A stretch of DNA of 64,000 nt from Lineus longissimus (taxonomy: Eukaryota > Nemertea > Pilidiophora > Heteronemertea > Lineidae): positions 6,138,001 through 6,202,000 of the forward strand of contig NC_088321.1 of assembly GCF_910592395.1 (NCBI RefSeq), written 5' to 3'. Shown here piece after piece: positions 56,037 through 64,000 of the stretch. The notes under the pieces were generated by a model. It made no database searches, had not been told where the DNA came from, and worked only from the letters and a program-made list of their open reading frames with translations. A program made the position numbers and the translations under genes. Within the stretch, counting starts at the first letter, position 1. Each line of letters starts with the position of its first letter.

Positions 56037-56199
56037 TTAATACAAGTCGGCACCAATCTTACAGTCCCTTGTAATAGAAATGAATGTAAAATTACACCGG
56101 TAACTCGTCACCGCGGGGCGTGCGTCTTTGTTCAGCCCATAGATCAAATGACGATCCACGTGTATTAAAAATGTACGGATACAGTTACAAGTCGTCACT

Positions 56200-56599
56200 G
56201 ACGAGTTATGTAAGTCATCATTGTGACGAGTTATGTAAGCCGTCATTGAGACGAGTTATGTAAGCCATCATTGTGACGAGTTATGTAAGTCATCATTGTG
56301 ACGAGTTATGTAAGCCGTCATTGAGACGAGTTATGTAAGCCGTCATTGAGACGAGTTATGTAAGCCATCATTGTGACGAGTTATGTAAGCCGTCATTGTG
56401 ACGAGTTATGTAAGCCGTCATTGTGACGAGTTATGTAAGCCGTCATTGTGACGAGTTATGTAAGCCGTCATTGTGACGAGTTATGTAAGCCATCATTGTG
56501 ACGAGTTATGTAAGCCATCATTGTGATGAGTTATGTAAGCCATCATTGTGACGAGTTATGTAAGCCGTCATTGTGACGAGTTATGTAAGCCATCAAAAT
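56200..56599 (+). repeat. 25-bp tandem array, 16 units
   Basis: 'gacgagttatgtaagcc.tca' begins at 56200 and every 25 bases to 56575, with a degraded unit at 56600. Unit variants are 'cgtcattgt', 'catcattgt' and 'cgtcattga'. The core GTAAG.CGTCA resembles the GTAAGTCGACAT next to the element's left end. Confidence 0.95.
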
Positions 56600-56662
56600 G
56601 ATGAGTTATTTTACTCGTCCTACCTGTAAGTCATCATCAACATCTAAGTCCCAAGGGTGGCG

Positions 56663-57130
56663 ACTTACACGAGTTCTACTGTATCACAATGTTCTTGATA
56701 TGATTACACAACCAGTCCATTGACTTTAAAGTAGGTATTAACTTACACGAGTTCTACTGTATCACAATGTTCATGATATGATAACACAACCAGTCCATTG
56801 ACTTTAAAGTAGGTATTAACTTACACGAGTTCTACTGTATCACAATGTTCATGATATGATAACACAACCAGTCCATTGACTTTAAAGTAGGTATTAACTT
56901 ACACGAGTTCTACTGTATCACAATGTTCATGATATGATTACACAACCAGTCCATTGACTTTAAAGTAGGTATTAACTTACACGAGTTCTACTGTATCACA
57001 ATGTTCATGATATGATTACACAACCAGTCCATTGACTTTAAAGTAGGTATTAACTTACACGAGTTCTACTGTATCACAATGTTCATGATATGATTACACA
57101 ACCAGTCCATTGACTTTAAAGTAGGTATTA
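56663..57130 (+). repeat. 78-bp tandem array, 6 units
   Basis: 'acttacacgagttctactg' starts at 56663, 56741, 56819, 56897, 56975 and 57053. Each unit contains the last 19 bases of the Tigger-like element plus about 59 bases of right flank. Confidence 0.95.
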
Positions 57131-57209
57131 AACCATACAAGTTTTGCATGTATAAATCAATATCAAATTGAAACATCCTATCACGTTTCTGAAAATGTTT
57201 AACAAGAAT

Positions 57210-57600
57210 ATTGCATTAGGTGGGGGGGGGGGGGGGGGGTAACCACTTGTCCAACCAAATGAACAACTGCACCAGTATTCCTGCGTTTGGTCTCGCGACG
57301 CCAACAACAGATTGACAGCGAGCCAAGGCCACTCACAGCCAGTAAAATCGCGAGGTTGTTCAGTCGGGTGGACTAGTGGGTAGTGCTGCCCCTCCCATAA
57401 TATGTAAAGAGCAATCTCTAGTGAACTCACACAACTGTTTGACATGGGGGAGCCCCCCAAACCCCTGTCCTTCTGACATATATAGCCAGTACATTGGGGG
57501 ATGAGTCCCCCAAACCCCCTCCCCCGTTCTCTGAAAGTGACAGGTTTTAGTCAGTACATTGGGGGGAAGGCCCCCCCCCCCCAACCCCACCCATTAGACT
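57210..57600. repeat. G/C homopolymer-rich low-complexity region
   Basis: A G run near 57222, a C run near 57570 and two loose copies of 'cagtacattgggg' (57489, 57556). Frames across it are artefacts of the runs. Confidence 0.75.
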
Positions 57601-57604
57601 CTAA

Positions 57605-58880
57605 AAATAGAATTCCTTGGAGACGCTGAACAATAAGGCCCCATAAAGAAATAGTCCCCGCCCCGGTAGCTGTCTCATATCTGCTGGAAGAAGCAGCTAT
57701 TTGTGGTGAAATAATAATTGAATGCATGTCATGACACCAAGGAGCTTTTTCTCATTTCTGAAACAGTTGCATGGTTGGAATGAATTTCCAAATCAGTCCG
57801 TCAAATCTCTATGCAAATGGAACATTATGACCACTCTATATTTGTGCAGTAGTGTTAAAACTGACTTTTTTGAAGTAAAGTACGTAAATCGAGAAGAAGA
57901 GGACGTTTACTTCGTCTGCAATGAAATGTCACAACTGTCTCCGCCGACGTTGTTGTCCTGTATGTTCTAGCAGACGATTTTTAAAATCATGATGTCCCAC
58001 ACCCGCACTTCAGTGGCGCCGGTGTGAATAAATCTACTTGCGTGAATGGTCAATGGCTCATGACGTCATGAAATAATTGCGTCACGAGGAAGGAAACAAC
58101 GGGAATCATGGTAACTGTGGTTGCGGTGCGTCGTGAAAGCAGGATCGGCAAGCGCGGTCCGTATGGAATGCAACAAACTGTACCGGAACCGGAACTGTCA
58201 TGGGTCTGCACAAATTTTTTCAGATTCGATGGACATGATGGATATATGAATTTTGTTTACACTTTATACATACACGTAACCATTACACTCACTACGTTGT
58301 GTGAGTTATGAATTATTGAGTCTAGTGACACAGTGTTCCTGAACTTTCAGTAAGATTTTTTTTAAATTGCATTGAGATGAAACCTGTACCACATTGTAGC
58401 CAATATCATATAGTTTCAAAAACAGAAAGAATTAAAAAAATCTGTTGGTAAAATTTTGAGAAAACTGCATTTTTCCATTTCATGTACATTTTCCCATACA
58501 TTGTATACATGCATTTCTCTTAAGTTAATCCTCCCATTTTTACTCATTTAACATGTTTAAATGTGTCATTTGCACTAAAAAATCACTTTGTTTGTTTGTC
58601 CACATGGTCAAAAGGAAAAGTAAATGATCATAATCAATTTGATTTCCAACAGTAATTAGATATAAGCAGATTATACATGGTGTTTATTAACTCTCATATT
58701 TGACTTTTAGCCATATTATGAAGGGAATATTGGAGTTAAACACCATGTCATCTCCTATTATCTTACCATTGTTGCAACACATTTTGGTGAAAATCTTTTA
58801 CTCTTCCTTTTGGCAAAAGAAAAAAATATTATTTAGTGCCGATGGGAAATATTAACATGCATCGCAATCTGTTTGCATTC
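57605..58880. other. no supported gene; region where further HECT exons would be expected
   Basis: 82- and 67-codon plus-strand frames at 57722 and 58108 lack motifs and splice support. I could not find the C-terminal HECT lobe here on the minus strand. Confidence 0.4.
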
Positions 58881-58882
58881 AC

Positions 58883-59385
58883 CTTGAGCGTGATCGGATC
58901 TTCGAGTGTTGCATTAATAAAGTCTCTCTCAAGAGGAGGCAAGAGCTTTAAGAAAGAACTTGTGATCATCTCCGAGTCCACATTCGGGTCAAACAGGGCA
59001 CACAATGATGCCTTGCATAGGCTCATTGGGAAGTACCCCAACAACACGTAAGCGTGGCTGATGATTTTCCCAATGATGGAGAAAACATCAGTGTCCATCA
59101 CATCATGGTCCACTTTTGGGCCCTTAGCATCACTCCCCTCAAAATACTTTGAGAGGGCAGCCTTGAGAAAACACGTCAACATCTCTCAGGACAAGCCATC
59201 CATATCCTCTGCAATGTTTTCTCCTTCGAACGTCACATTGATTCGATGGAAAGTCAGTTGGTCATCACTCCTATAATAGTCCATCAGGTTTAAGATCGAC
59301 TCACGGCTGATGAACATGTTCTTCTCCACACCAACTCGAATGAAGGTTTTTATCTCCATAGCTGCACTTTGTAGATCTCCAAGAC
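58883..59385 (-). pseudogene. HECT-like domain exon with in-frame TGA (exon 6 of UBX-HECT gene)
   Basis: Acceptor 'tatcacttcag' and donor CTCAAG|gtgaat frame a 503-base exon that joins exon 5 in phase. It encodes the start of a HECT N-lobe: a short helix (SAAMEIKTFIRVGVEK), the strand motif LTFHRINVTFEGE, then FEGSDAKG, and IIGKIISHAYVLLGYFP. The position following DMDGLS is TGA (59186-59188) where such domains usually have an arginine, suggesting CGA to TGA decay. The catalytic cysteine lies in the C-lobe and is not in this exon. Resemblance is to G2E3-like HECT proteins. It could be a pseudogene, a polymorphic null allele, or a sequencing error in a live gene. Confidence 0.6.
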
Positions 59386-59639
59386 CTGAAGTGATAGAGT
59401 AAGTTAATCAAAGAAATTGCCAACTCTAAATTGTCAATAGACAAGGACATCCTTAAAGAGATCAGGGTTTTTCAGTGGCCTCAACAAGACCTGAATGAGA
59501 TTGGGGATTCTGTGATATGCCATTAAGCTAAATGGACTGCCAATGACTTACAATGGCCATGTAACTCGGGATAGAATCGGCATTCTCTACACACCAGTAG
59601 CAACTGAAATTGTTGAAATTAAATTGAAAGAAAACTTAC

Positions 59640-59727
59640 AGGTTTTTGTGCAAACTGAACCAGTAGCAGTAGATTCAATCTCCTCTTCATTTTTGTTCAT
59701 TTCCACATCATCCAAAGATTCCAGATC
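59640..59727 (-). CDS. acidic linker exon (exon 5 of UBX-HECT gene)
   Basis: Acceptor 'ttattctag', donor ACCT|gtaagt. Reads DLESLDDVEMNKNEEEIEST and nine further residues, leaving one base that is completed by exon 6. The acidic, low-complexity linker between ubiquitin-like and HECT domains is plausible. Exon 4 as drawn ends in a different phase, so an exon is missing between them or a boundary is wrong. Confidence 0.5.
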
Positions 59728-60264
59728 CTAGAATAAGATGAATGACATCCTAGAAGTAGAAGAATGGATCAGCTTTAAAAATAGATTACTAACACGGGGT
59801 ATTTATATAGGGTTCTATTACTCATCAGGTGAGTATGCTGCTTTCAATGAGTTCATTGCCAGGTGGCTCTTTAGGAAAGAAGTATGCAAGTGATTCTGTT
59901 CTTTCAATCCTCCACAACCTGGTTCAACATTGATCATGGTTGAGGCAACTGTCACAAAGATACTACCATATAGTGGTTGCATCTAACGGTGGCCAGTGGA
60001 ACCAGGCTGAGACTGGTCCAGCGACCGGGAAATCAATGAAAACTAGCAGTGGCGGAATAAGAAAAGACTGGCGTTTGAATGTAGCCACTGCTTAAAGGAG
60101 TGTAGGTAAGCTTAGGCTTAGGCTTTTATTCACTAGGCCAAGGGTAGTTCTCTGCCAATCCCAACTTACCCTAAATCAACATCTGTGCCAAGAATGCATA
60201 CAGAGGGCTTTTTTATAGACATCATACATAAAGAGACCGAGATCAACAAATGAAATAAACTTAC

Positions 60265-60425
60265 TGAAGACAATTGGCGATCATCATATCTTTTATGTGC
60301 AGTGTGGTATTTGATGTTCTCCCAACCTCCTTCAGGGAGAGTTGATCCCGCTTCAGCTTTTCGCCAGCTAACATAAGTTCACAGCCCTGAACCTTGGTCG
60401 TTCCCTCAACAAAATAGAACAAGCT
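60265..60425 (-). CDS. second half of UBX/ubiquitin-like domain (exon 4)
   Basis: Acceptor 'ttctcttttcag', donor CTTCA|gtaagt. Begins SLFYFVEGTTKVQGCELMLA and continues GEKLKRDQ..SLKEVGRTSNTTLHI, the pattern of a ubiquitin fold: helix, strand, 'aG..L..d.tL...gi....tLh'. It joins exon 3 cleanly at phase 0, and the two together give one complete domain. Confidence 0.65.
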
Positions 60426-60786
60426 CTGAAAAGAGAAAATATACCCATAAATGGTGAGGCAGACGCAGAACACACAGTGCTGCAAGTGATGATGACTGTG
60501 CATTTCTGTAGACCCAGGTGAAAGTTCCCGTTTCAAACAGGATTTTACCAATATGGTTGACGCTGAGACAGTCAGGCCTTCTGGTGAGGAAATACAAATT
60601 GAACTAGATTGAGAAATCTGCTTAACAGCAAATTAAATGGGCCCCCGAGTATTGGATGGAGGGAGCATTGGGTTATCCTAGCGATAGTAAACTGTTGTAT
60701 GGATTACATTATCCTAGCCAGAGAATGAGGGTGGAGACAGTTCTTGGTAAGTATAGTTCAGAGTGCATCACTCACTGGGTGAGGTA

Positions 60787-60957
60787 AAGTCTTGGGTTTG
60801 AAAGTGTTGGGGAAAGTGTTTGAGGCTTGTTTCTGTTAAAAACATTGTTGACACCATTCTCAGTTGCTGCTTTGCTGATCTTGGACAGTGTTTTATCAGT
60901 TCAGCTACTGAGGTAGGCCTAAAACACTTTCTCCAACACTTTGAAAACAGAAGACTT
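60787..60957. repeat. inverted repeat in an intron, 34-bp arms
   Basis: 'agtcttgggtttgaaagtgt' (60788) faces 'acactttgaaaacagaagact' (ending 60956), with a 100-base loop. Confidence 0.65.
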
Positions 60958-61449
60958 GATGTTACCCATTGTCTGTGTAAGGGGTGGGTCTGTAAAAAGA
61001 CATGTTTGAGATGAAATTGAAATAGCATTGAGAATTAAAGATGCTTTCCCAATGCTTGACTGGTCCGGCAAGAGGCATTGCCAGGAAAACGTGACGTCAT
61101 TTTGGCCATTCTTCTTACCGCACGCCCTCCCTCTCCGTAAAACTTGCAGACATGGTGTGAAGTGGGAGGGCGCACAATGGGAACCACACTGCCGCGATGT
61201 TAATAGTTTCTATTTATAGAATTCAGCGGCAGAGATTTTAATCACGGAAAAAGTAGATTAACTCGGCTAATCTCAATGGATTTTACCCAGGAATGTTTTC
61301 AAGGCGAGAGAAACATCTGATTTAAGTACTGCGCTTATTAGATTTCATGTTCATGCCGAAGATTGGCCTGAAACGTGGACGAAAAGAGTGCATTATCGAG
61401 TGTTGGAGAGGTCACGTGATTGGACGAGAAACCTGAGCGAAAACAATAC

Positions 61450-61485
61450 TAACTCCAGCTCCCAGAGAGGGAGGAGCTGGAGTCA
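61450..61485. repeat. short perfect hairpin
   Basis: ACTCCAGCTCC and GGAGCTGGAGT pair around a 10-base loop within the intron. Confidence 0.7.
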
Positions 61486-62152
61486 TAAAAACGTATCTAA
61501 AGCATCGAAATATTCTGAGTTTTGAAAAATCGTTTTGCGATAGTCCATGAATCGAATTGGGTTTCTTTATAATACCTCCATCGTCCCATCGCTCGACCAA
61601 CTCCTGAGAATAATGACGTCATTATGACGGGGCGGAGCTTATGCTAATGTATCAGCGTCTCGCCTCTGCGCATGTCACAGCGCATGTCAGATTGAATCGC
61701 GACTTCGGCATGTTGGGAGAAGACGATCAGACGAATCTCAGCATAAAAGCGTCAATAACATCAAAATGAGGCGAAATTTTGAAAAGTCTTTAGTGACGTC
61801 CCTTGGATGGGGGTATGCTTGGTGGGTTTGGGGTGAAAGATTTTTGGTTTGTTCAGCTGTTTCAGAGAACACTCACACTAAAGTTTGGTAACAGATAGAA
61901 TGCAGAATTCCAGCAATATCAATATGGTCCCCAGACTGTGTGGTCTGGGGCCCATAAATATCTCATCCATTTTCTCATTCATGATATCAATTCATTCATT
62001 CAGGGCTGTGCACATCACAAACACACACAAATGAAGTTTTTGGCAACAAAGTTATTGAATGACACTCGTGGTAAGTTCCACCTCTTTTTTATCCACTATC
62101 AAGAAGCAACATGGCTGGGTTCTGAGAGACGAGAGAGAAAGTTGTCACATAC

Positions 62153-62275
62153 CAGGACAGTATCCGTTTCCCGGAATCGCCTCGTTAAATTCGTTTCAGG
62201 GCACACAAATTTCACCTGGATACATCCCTCCTCATCTGGTTCTGGGCCCAGTTCTGCAAGCCTCTTTTCTGTCAG
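62153..62275 (-). CDS. first half of UBX/ubiquitin-like domain (exon 3)
   Basis: Acceptor 'tgtgcttcag', donor GTCCTG|gtatgt; exactly 41 codons. LTEKRLAELGPEPDEEG is followed by IQVKFVCPETNLTRRFRETD. This is the UBX layout: a basic helix, a proline-glutamate linker, then the first two strands with the 'R.FR.tD' element. UBX domains usually bind p97/VCP; the FPR-type loop that does so is not evident here. Confidence 0.65.
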
Positions 62276-62987
62276 CTGAAGCACAAGAAAACAACTCTTG
62301 AGATTTAAATCAAACAATACTCTTTCTGATCCAGGTGCTAACTGTGGAGTGAGGACAAGAGGTCAAATGAAAAGTTGGTTAATCACTTCTCTGAATATAA
62401 TGCAATATCTGAAGGACCCCAACAAATTGTTTCTCATTGACAAATCCATGTAGTTCTCCAACAAGGACTTCACCAAGCCAGTCAACTGGATCAAACAGGG
62501 GGCTAAATTTGGCCGAACTAGCTGTCGATACCTATCAAACGGTGTGAAGTACACCAGTTTTAAGTTCTAGTGTATGTGAAATTCTAAATAATTGATTCCT
62601 GATTTCCAGATTCCATCTTTACTGATTTCAGGCTTGCATTGGTCGCGTCCTCTTCTAACCTTCACATAAGCAAGCGGTCGATAGCATTTTCAACGTGTAC
62701 ACATTTGGAGGAGCGTTGTTTCAGATTCTGAGGAGTCACACTGGACCAGCCAATCATATCACGATATCTGTTACAATGTACCATGACCTGCCAATCAAAC
62801 CATGATCAAACCGAGCGGCGGCAAAATTCTTTTGAAGTCTGACCCCGTTTTCTCTTCGATTGTTATTATCGTGCTTTTGAAGTCTCAGTCAGCGTCTTCT
62901 GATTGGTCGCAAACAATTCAGCGCAAAGATTGGACGGGCTCAGCGATTGGTCCTGTCAGAACGTAGTGAGGAGTAAGCAGACGAAGA

Positions 62988-63102
62988 ATTATGTGAGGAG
63001 TTAGGCAGAATTATGTGAGGAGTTAGGCAGAATGATGTGAGGAGTTAGGCAGAATGATGTGAGGAGTTAGTCAGAATAATGTGAGGAGTTAGGCAGAATG
63101 GC
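62988..63102. repeat. 22-bp tandem repeat, 5 units
   Basis: 'gtgaggagtta.gcagaatgat' begins at 62993, 63015, 63037, 63059 and 63081, with a degraded unit at 62966. Confidence 0.9.
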
Positions 63103-63124
63103 AAATTCATACAGCATTACTAAC

Positions 63125-63203
63125 CTGACGTAGTTCTTCTCCTTGCCCTCCTTTCAGTGCGTGCAATCTGGAGGTTTAGGCGAGCAACCCTTCTTCAATT
63201 GGC
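63125..63203 (-). pseudogene. charged-helix exon with conflicting frames (exon 2)
   Basis: Acceptor 'gttcaatttcag', donor CGTCAG|gttagt. In phase with exon 1 it reads A-N-stop-RRVARLNLQIARTERRARRR, while in phase with exon 3 its end reads GGQGEELRQ followed by a natural continuation into LTEKRL. Both halves look right but in different frames, so one base has probably been gained or lost, besides the TGA. Confidence 0.45.
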
Positions 63204-63573
63204 CTGAAATTGAACATTTCATAGGGTCAAGAAACTGTGTGGAATAATAGAAATGAAACAACACTGGAAAATAATCGCTCGCATATTTCAACCAATTCAA
63301 TTAGGTCTAATCGCCAACGTTCTTGTCTAATGCAGATATTGGAGGCAGAGAGACCCCCCCCCTCTCTACGGGCTGAATCTCTGCGGAGTACATTGCTTGC
63401 CTGAAGTCCCTTAGAAACAATTTTCTGATTTGTCACCATACTGAATATCAGACCAATCCCACTTTTAAAGGAACCTTCCTCATTAATAATGCCACAACGC
63501 TCCGACAACAATAGCTGGTACAGCATTTTGGGTATAGAGGGGTAATAGCTGATAATCATGGATTGCATCTTAC

Positions 63574-63657
63574 CTTTTCACCATCTACAATCATACTTTC
63601 CATATATTCCATATCTTGAATAACACGAACGTTTTCTGTTGCTGTTCTTGGATGGTG
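63574..63657 (-). CDS. exon 1 visible of the UBX-HECT gene
   Basis: Acceptor 'cttgccttgcag', donor GAAAAG|gtaaga; 28 codons, HHPRTATENVRVIQDMEYMESMIVDGEK. The VIQDMEYMESM..D.EK part matches the helix that precedes UBX domains in FAF-like proteins ('D.aYe.Sl..Dr.K'). More upstream exons probably lie beyond the window. Confidence 0.5.
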
Positions 63658-63799
63658 CTGCAAGGCAAGAAACACGTCTCATCAGAGAAATGTTAAACAT
63701 TATTCAACTGTTAGTGTTCAGTTCACTCTGTCTGAGTAAACGAAACAATACCAGTCATCTTACAAATTGTCTCATCAAGATCACCTCAAGCACATCCTT

Positions 63800-64000
63800 T
63801 AAAGCTGACCAGCATGCTTTCTCAGTGACAAATTGGCCAGAATAAAAACACCAACAGGTACTTCCTTGACCTTTGGCCCCTGGTGGCCAGAAGGTGAATC
63901 ATATGAGGTCATTTTCCGTGTCTGAGTAGCGGTCACCAAGGAATGTGTATGTGTACCAAGTTTCACGTCAATTGCTTCAGCGGAAATGAAACATGCCACC
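63800..64000. other. non-coding, possibly repeated DNA at the window edge
   Basis: A 66-codon minus-strand frame runs off the edge. The plus-strand wording 'gtgtaccaagtttcacgtca' looks repeat-derived rather than coding; I cannot confirm this from one copy. Confidence 0.3.

Larger units (their letters stand above)
55480..56681. mobile_element. non-autonomous pogo/Tigger-like element, TA duplication
   Basis: Left end CAGTAGAACTCGCGTAAGTC and right end (reverse complement) CAGTAGAACTCGTGTAAGTC differ once, and TA flanks both sides (55478-55479, 56682-56683). The undisturbed duplicate at 55381-55395 shows the target before insertion with a single TA. CAGT-starting ends with TA targets fit the pogo/Tigger branch of Tc1/mariner. 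The 1202-bp body has no transposase; it holds a nested MITE and a 25-bp array. Confidence 0.9.

Noticed and set aside
56200-56599. CRISPR-like array of 25-bp repeats
   Set aside because: No spacers; plain tandem repeat inside a transposon.
57722-57970. 82-codon plus-strand frame with acidic stretch
   Set aside because: No splice context or motif; adjacent to low-complexity DNA.
58108-58320. CpG-containing ATG frame (VVAVRRESRIGKRGPYG...), possible first exon
   Set aside because: No donor that leads to a recognisable next exon and no family match.

Overview
This is animal (metazoan) genomic DNA, AT-rich and repeat-heavy. Spliced GT..AG exons, two Bel/Pao LTR retrotransposons, many small DNA transposons and long gene-free stretches point to an invertebrate with a repeat-rich genome, probably marine. 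I cannot name the species. No tRNA genes, rRNA genes, CRISPR arrays or bacterial operons are visible.

Layout. At 0-2.2 kb there is gene-free DNA with one clean 732-bp non-autonomous DNA transposon (856-1587; 45-bp perfect inverted ends, 9-bp target duplication). From 2.2 to 9.75 kb lies a nested repeat region: two tandem arrays, then a decayed Mutator-like (MULE) transposase gene with a SWIM zinc finger (4673-8391), six visible exons, seven in-frame stops and two frameshifts. Candidate inverted ends surround it at 3.93/9.56 kb, and a second inverted pair lies at 2.24/9.74 kb. From 10 to 22.4 kb there is no recognisable gene, only degenerate dispersed and tandem repeats, including a small transposon (15108-16031) nested in another (14980-16151).

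22.4-42.5 kb holds two complete Bel/Pao retrotransposons, both read on the minus strand and each bounded by a 5-bp target duplication. Element 1 (22486-30645) has 238-bp LTRs differing at one base, and a gag-pol frame broken by a single TAG in the integrase zinc-binding region. Element 2 (32508-42483) has 1613-bp LTRs in which I saw no difference, and one uninterrupted 2132-codon gag-pol frame. It looks like the youngest insertion and could be autonomous. Both share the same primer-binding sequence.

42.5-57.6 kb is again mostly repeats: foldback elements, a 640-680 bp inverted pair around 47.7-53.7 kb, a 12-unit 89-bp satellite, and a pogo/Tigger-like element (55480-56681) with a TTAA-flanked MITE nested inside and two tandem arrays. 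Two exons of an unrecognised plus-strand host gene (49628-49753 and 53831-53964) join in phase across this repeat-filled intron.

57.6-64 kb carries a minus-strand host gene or young pseudogene. Its exons encode a UBX/ubiquitin-like domain followed by an acidic linker and the N-terminal part of a HECT ubiquitin-ligase domain. Several splice junctions hold phase, but there is at least one in-frame TGA and the run from exon 1 to exon 3 does not stay in frame. It is the most biologically interesting host locus in the window, and its status (working E3 ligase or relic) is open.
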